Shown piece by piece: positions 6,623 through 8,125 of a DNA stretch of 8,125 nt (the first letter of the stretch is position 1; each line of letters begins with the position of its first letter). The DNA comes from Planctomycetota bacterium (lineage in GTDB: Bacteria; Planctomycetota; Phycisphaerae; UBA1845), in assembly GCA_022561255.1 (NCBI GenBank), contig JADFRO010000120.1:1-8125 (forward strand). The letters are read 5' to 3'. The position numbers were made by a program, and so were the translations under genes. The notes below the pieces were generated by a model that was given only the letters and a program-made list of their open reading frames with translations, ran no database searches and was not told where the DNA came from.

Positions 6623-6710
6623 CTCCCCTCCTTACCAAGGAGGGGTCGGGGGAGGTTGTTAACTGGCGTGACAGACCCCCCTGTAGTCCCCCCTTGGTAA
6701 GGGGGGACGA
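6623..6710. repeat. Double-hairpin palindromic element (MITE/REP-like)
   Basis: The left hairpin has CCCCTCCTT (6625-6633) pairing with AAGGAGGGG (6637-6645) around ACC. The right hairpin has GTCCCCCCTT (6686-6695) pairing with AAGGGGGGAC (6699-6708) around GGT. The loops are reverse complements, so the two halves are inverted copies of one unit, joined by a G-rich then C-rich spacer that can also partly pair. Short elements of this 'CCTTACCAAGG' type are, from general knowledge, dispersed in intergenic regions of various environmental bacterial genomes. No coding capacity. It lies between the ends of convergent genes and could also affect transcript ends. Confidence 0.75.
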
Positions 6711-6813
6711 AAACGGCTCGAACCGGGAGCGGAAGACAAGAGTCGGACAATCCTTCGCGGCACGAAACTAGCGACTGCGTAAGGCCGCCGATGATCACCG
6801 GTGACTCCCGCCG
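6711..6813. other. Short spacer without a gene
   Basis: Sequence between the double-hairpin element and the stop of the VOC gene. It contains a perfect 10-bp palindrome TCACCGGTGA (6795-6804), too short and loop-free to call a terminator. Nothing else is recognisable. Confidence 0.4.
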
Positions 6814-7203
6814 TCAGACGTAGTAGGTGATCTCAAGCGGATTGCCGTCGGGATCGTTGAAGTAAATCGACCGTGAAATGTCGTGGTCGATGGGGCCGGT
6901 GAAGTCCACGCCTTTGCTCGATAGGTGCTTCTGCGCCTGCGCAAACCCTTCCTTGTTGGTGCCCCATGCGACGCGTCGCCAGCGGATCGGCGGCTGCGAA
7001 TCGTCGTCGGCGTTGTCGGGCCCGTCGCGCTTCGCCTTGAAGATCGCCAGCATGGTACCGCCCAGGCCGATCATCTTGGGGTTCGGCGGCGGTAAGTCGT
7101 GGATCAACTTCAAACCGAGTACCTGGCCATACCAACGAACAGCCGCGTCGACGTCGCGCGCGTAAAGCTCTACGTGGTCGATGTGATCGGGAGAAAATGT
7201 CAT
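6814..7203 (-). CDS. VOC (glyoxalase/bleomycin-resistance/dioxygenase fold) protein
   Basis: Predicted 129-aa cytoplasmic protein of the vicinal oxygen chelate superfamily; the substrate cannot be told. The ATG at 7203 starts just before the classic first strand 'HIDHVELYARDVDAAVRWY..VLGLKLI' (H10). The second half has 'GPIDHDISRSIYFNDPDGNPLEITYYV' with H107, Y114 and E124, matching the conserved C-terminal strand of the fold. About 129 residues is normal for a single two-module VOC protein. The middle strand, where many members have a metal-binding His (as in H-I/V-A-F), reads R77-V-A-W, so a standard metal site may be incomplete. The start codon overlaps the stop of the preceding IPTL-CTERM gene in an ATGA arrangement, suggesting translational coupling. 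The frame is open further upstream to 7425, but that part is antisense-frame shadow of the IPTL-CTERM gene. Stop is TGA. Confidence 0.85.
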   Translation of the reverse strand: MTFSPDHIDHVELYARDVDAAVRWYGQVLGLKLIHDLPPPNPKMIGLGGTMLAIFKAKRDGPDNADDDSQPPIRWRRVAWGTNKEGFAQAQKHLSSKGVDFTGPIDHDISRSIYFNDPDGNPLEITYYV

Positions 7204-7952
7204 ACTACGCGTACTCTGGCGTGCCGCATGCACATCAGCGTTCCCGCGGTAAGGACGAGCAACATCATGGCCACCATGCCCCATTGGGAGACGGCGGGAA
7301 TCGTCACTTGGCAGCCGGAGGGACTGGTGCTTGCGCACGGTGTCCCAAACTCCAGCGGCGTTCCGTCCAGATCTAGGCAGGATGTGATATTTGTTGCACC
7401 GCATACGCCGGAAGAAAGGCAACACGCGGTTTCTTCAACGAAACACGACGAATTGTCATCCTCGCTGTAGGACACCAGCGTGAGCGCACCGTCGTACTCA
7501 ACGTCAATGACCCACGTCCTGAAGCATCCGCAACCGTCGAAGCAGTTGTAGCCATCCCGAAATGTGTAACGGTACGTTTCGCCGAGCTCTTCGACGGAAA
7601 TCCGGTCGGGAAAGCCGGTCGACCAGCCGGGCTCCGCATACAAGACTTCGGGCAATGTCTCGTACACAGTCGCGAGAACCCGTGCATTGAGATTGTCGCA
7701 GAACGTCAGCACGTGGATTTCAAGGCTTGCGGAAAGCACGCGATCTTCGACGACCTGATAAAAAGTGTTCATATCCTCGTAGCCCACCCAGGGGTCAGGC
7801 GGCTCCAGCCGGACGATCAACTGATCAAAGGCGTAGTCCGGTCCGTCGACCACATCCGTCAGCACTGGATAGGTGTCGCGGATGTGTTGTAGATCGCGGA
7901 CAACGCGATCGTACACTTCGTCCGGTGCGCGAAGCTCACCGGAGACATGCAT
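7200..7952 (-). CDS. IPTL-CTERM protein, 5'-truncated by an insertion sequence
   Basis: The 250-aa frame from ATG at 7952 encodes a surface-type protein with no signal peptide. Residues 1-135 contain 'DLQHIRDTYPVLTDVV', 'FDQLIVRLEPPDP' and 'NARVLATVYETLPEVLYAEPG', features seen in uncharacterised planctomycete secreted proteins. Cysteines cluster at 137, 141, 143 and 170. Residues 176-214 are a cysteine module (ACC..SGVC......SC...G.....G.PC) common in this phylum. Residues 218-250 are an IPTL-CTERM sorting signal: IPAVSQWG, a hydrophobic helix (226-241) and a basic tail. Such proteins need a Sec signal to reach the exosortase, so its absence is odd. Upstream the frame stays open for only seven more codons (PQAEQLA) before a TGA lying at an insertion-sequence end, and no good ribosome binding site precedes the ATG. 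The simplest reading is that the signal-peptide end was lost to the insertion. It is probably non-functional, or expressed only to keep the coupled VOC gene translated. Confidence 0.7.
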   Translation of the reverse strand: MHVSGELRAPDEVYDRVVRDLQHIRDTYPVLTDVVDGPDYAFDQLIVRLEPPDPWVGYEDMNTFYQVVEDRVLSASLEIHVLTFCDNLNARVLATVYETLPEVLYAEPGWSTGFPDRISVEELGETYRYTFRDGYNCFDGCGCFRTWVIDVEYDGALTLVSYSEDDNSSCFVEETACCLSSGVCGATNITSCLDLDGTPLEFGTPCASTSPSGCQVTIPAVSQWGMVAMMLLVLTAGTLMCMRHARVRVV

Positions 7953-7970
7953 CGCTAGTTGTTCGGCCTG

Positions 7971-8125
7971 GGGTCAATGCCATTCTTAGTTGAAATTGCG
8001 AACGGCTCCTCGGGTTCATGCCACCTGTTCGAGGCAGCCCTTCAAATGCGTTTGCAGCGCGGTTCGCAAGCGGACCAGGTGCTTGTGGCCACACACCTTG
8101 TGTAGCCGTGGCTCGATGTCCAAGA
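7971..8125 (-). mobile_element. Right end of an insertion sequence (partial)
   Basis: From about 7971 the plus strand reads GGGTCAATGCCATTCTTAGT, which looks like a terminal inverted repeat beginning with a G run. It lies about 40 bp past the stop of a transposase-like frame that points toward it. The other end is outside the window, so neither the repeat nor a target duplication can be confirmed. The family is not assigned. The element sits about 20 bp upstream of the apparently beheaded IPTL-CTERM gene. Confidence 0.5.
8016..8125 (-). CDS. Transposase-like protein, C-terminal 35 codons
   Basis: A minus-strand frame enters from the right edge and ends at TGA (8018-8016). The readable tail contains 'RLHKVCGHKHLVRLRTALQ', which resembles the end of many transposases, where a '(K/R)(V/I).G(Y/H)..L..L..AL' helix is common. 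Position next to a candidate inverted repeat supports this. Too little is visible to name the family or judge intactness. The gene continues beyond the window. Confidence 0.45.
   Translation of the reverse strand, partial: LDIEPRLHKVCGHKHLVRLRTALQTHLKGCLEQVA

Noticed and set aside
6000..6662. Plus-strand 220-residue frame overlapping the PEP-CTERM end and the thioredoxin-fold gene
   Set aside because: It runs in a different frame across two genes with clear domains and has no recognisable motif; it is a shadow frame.
1..8125. Genome-wide reassignment of TGA to an amino acid
   Set aside because: The VOC and IPTL-CTERM genes both end at TGA at the natural end of their domains, so TGA still serves as a stop.

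Overview
The window looks like chromosomal DNA of a planctomycete, probably from the Phycisphaerae or a related uncultured lineage. The main evidence is the set of secreted-protein signatures: two dockerin proteins with a planctomycete-style C-terminus (one ending in a 'WGDTNGDG...' dockerin), a PEP-CTERM protein, an IPTL-CTERM protein carrying an 'ACC..SG.C' cysteine module, and a very cysteine-rich protein built from 'C.DGLFCNG.E.C' repeats. Base composition is GC-rich. No RNA gene or CRISPR array was seen. UGA is an ordinary stop codon for two genes in the window.

Layout: positions 1-277 hold no confident gene but contain compact inverted repeats. A 378-aa secreted dockerin protein (278-1414, +) converges, with 42 bp between the stops, on a 1108-aa cysteine-rich secreted protein (1457-4783, -). 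That protein carries a cohesin-like region in its middle and a dockerin at its end. A roughly 640-bp intergenic stretch follows. It contains a candidate promoter overlapped by a perfect 14-bp palindrome. Next comes a two-gene plus-strand unit: a PEP-CTERM protein (5426-6046) and, 24 bp later, a thioredoxin-fold lipoprotein (6071-6589). A candidate terminator and a double-hairpin, MITE/REP-like element follow. On the minus strand an IPTL-CTERM gene (7200-7952) overlaps a VOC/glyoxalase-fold gene (6814-7203) by 4 bp. At the right edge is the end of an insertion sequence (from about 7971 to the window edge) with the last 35 codons of a transposase-like ORF. It seems to have removed the signal-peptide end of the IPTL-CTERM gene.

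The most interesting item is the thioredoxin-fold gene. It reads as a pseudogene if UGA is taken as stop, because it breaks at codon 68. The frame is intact on both sides of that TGA, and the TGA sits exactly at the first (nucleophilic) cysteine of the CxxC motif, giving U-P-P-C. A perfect 6-bp hairpin with a GGC loop starts 11 nt after the TGA, in the place expected for a bacterial SECIS element. This is a strong candidate for a selenocysteine-containing TlpA-like lipoprotein.

Taken together, the window encodes surface or envelope proteins. Several of them are disulfide-rich, and one encoded nearby is a likely extracytoplasmic thiol/selenol oxidoreductase. A functional link between them is inference only.
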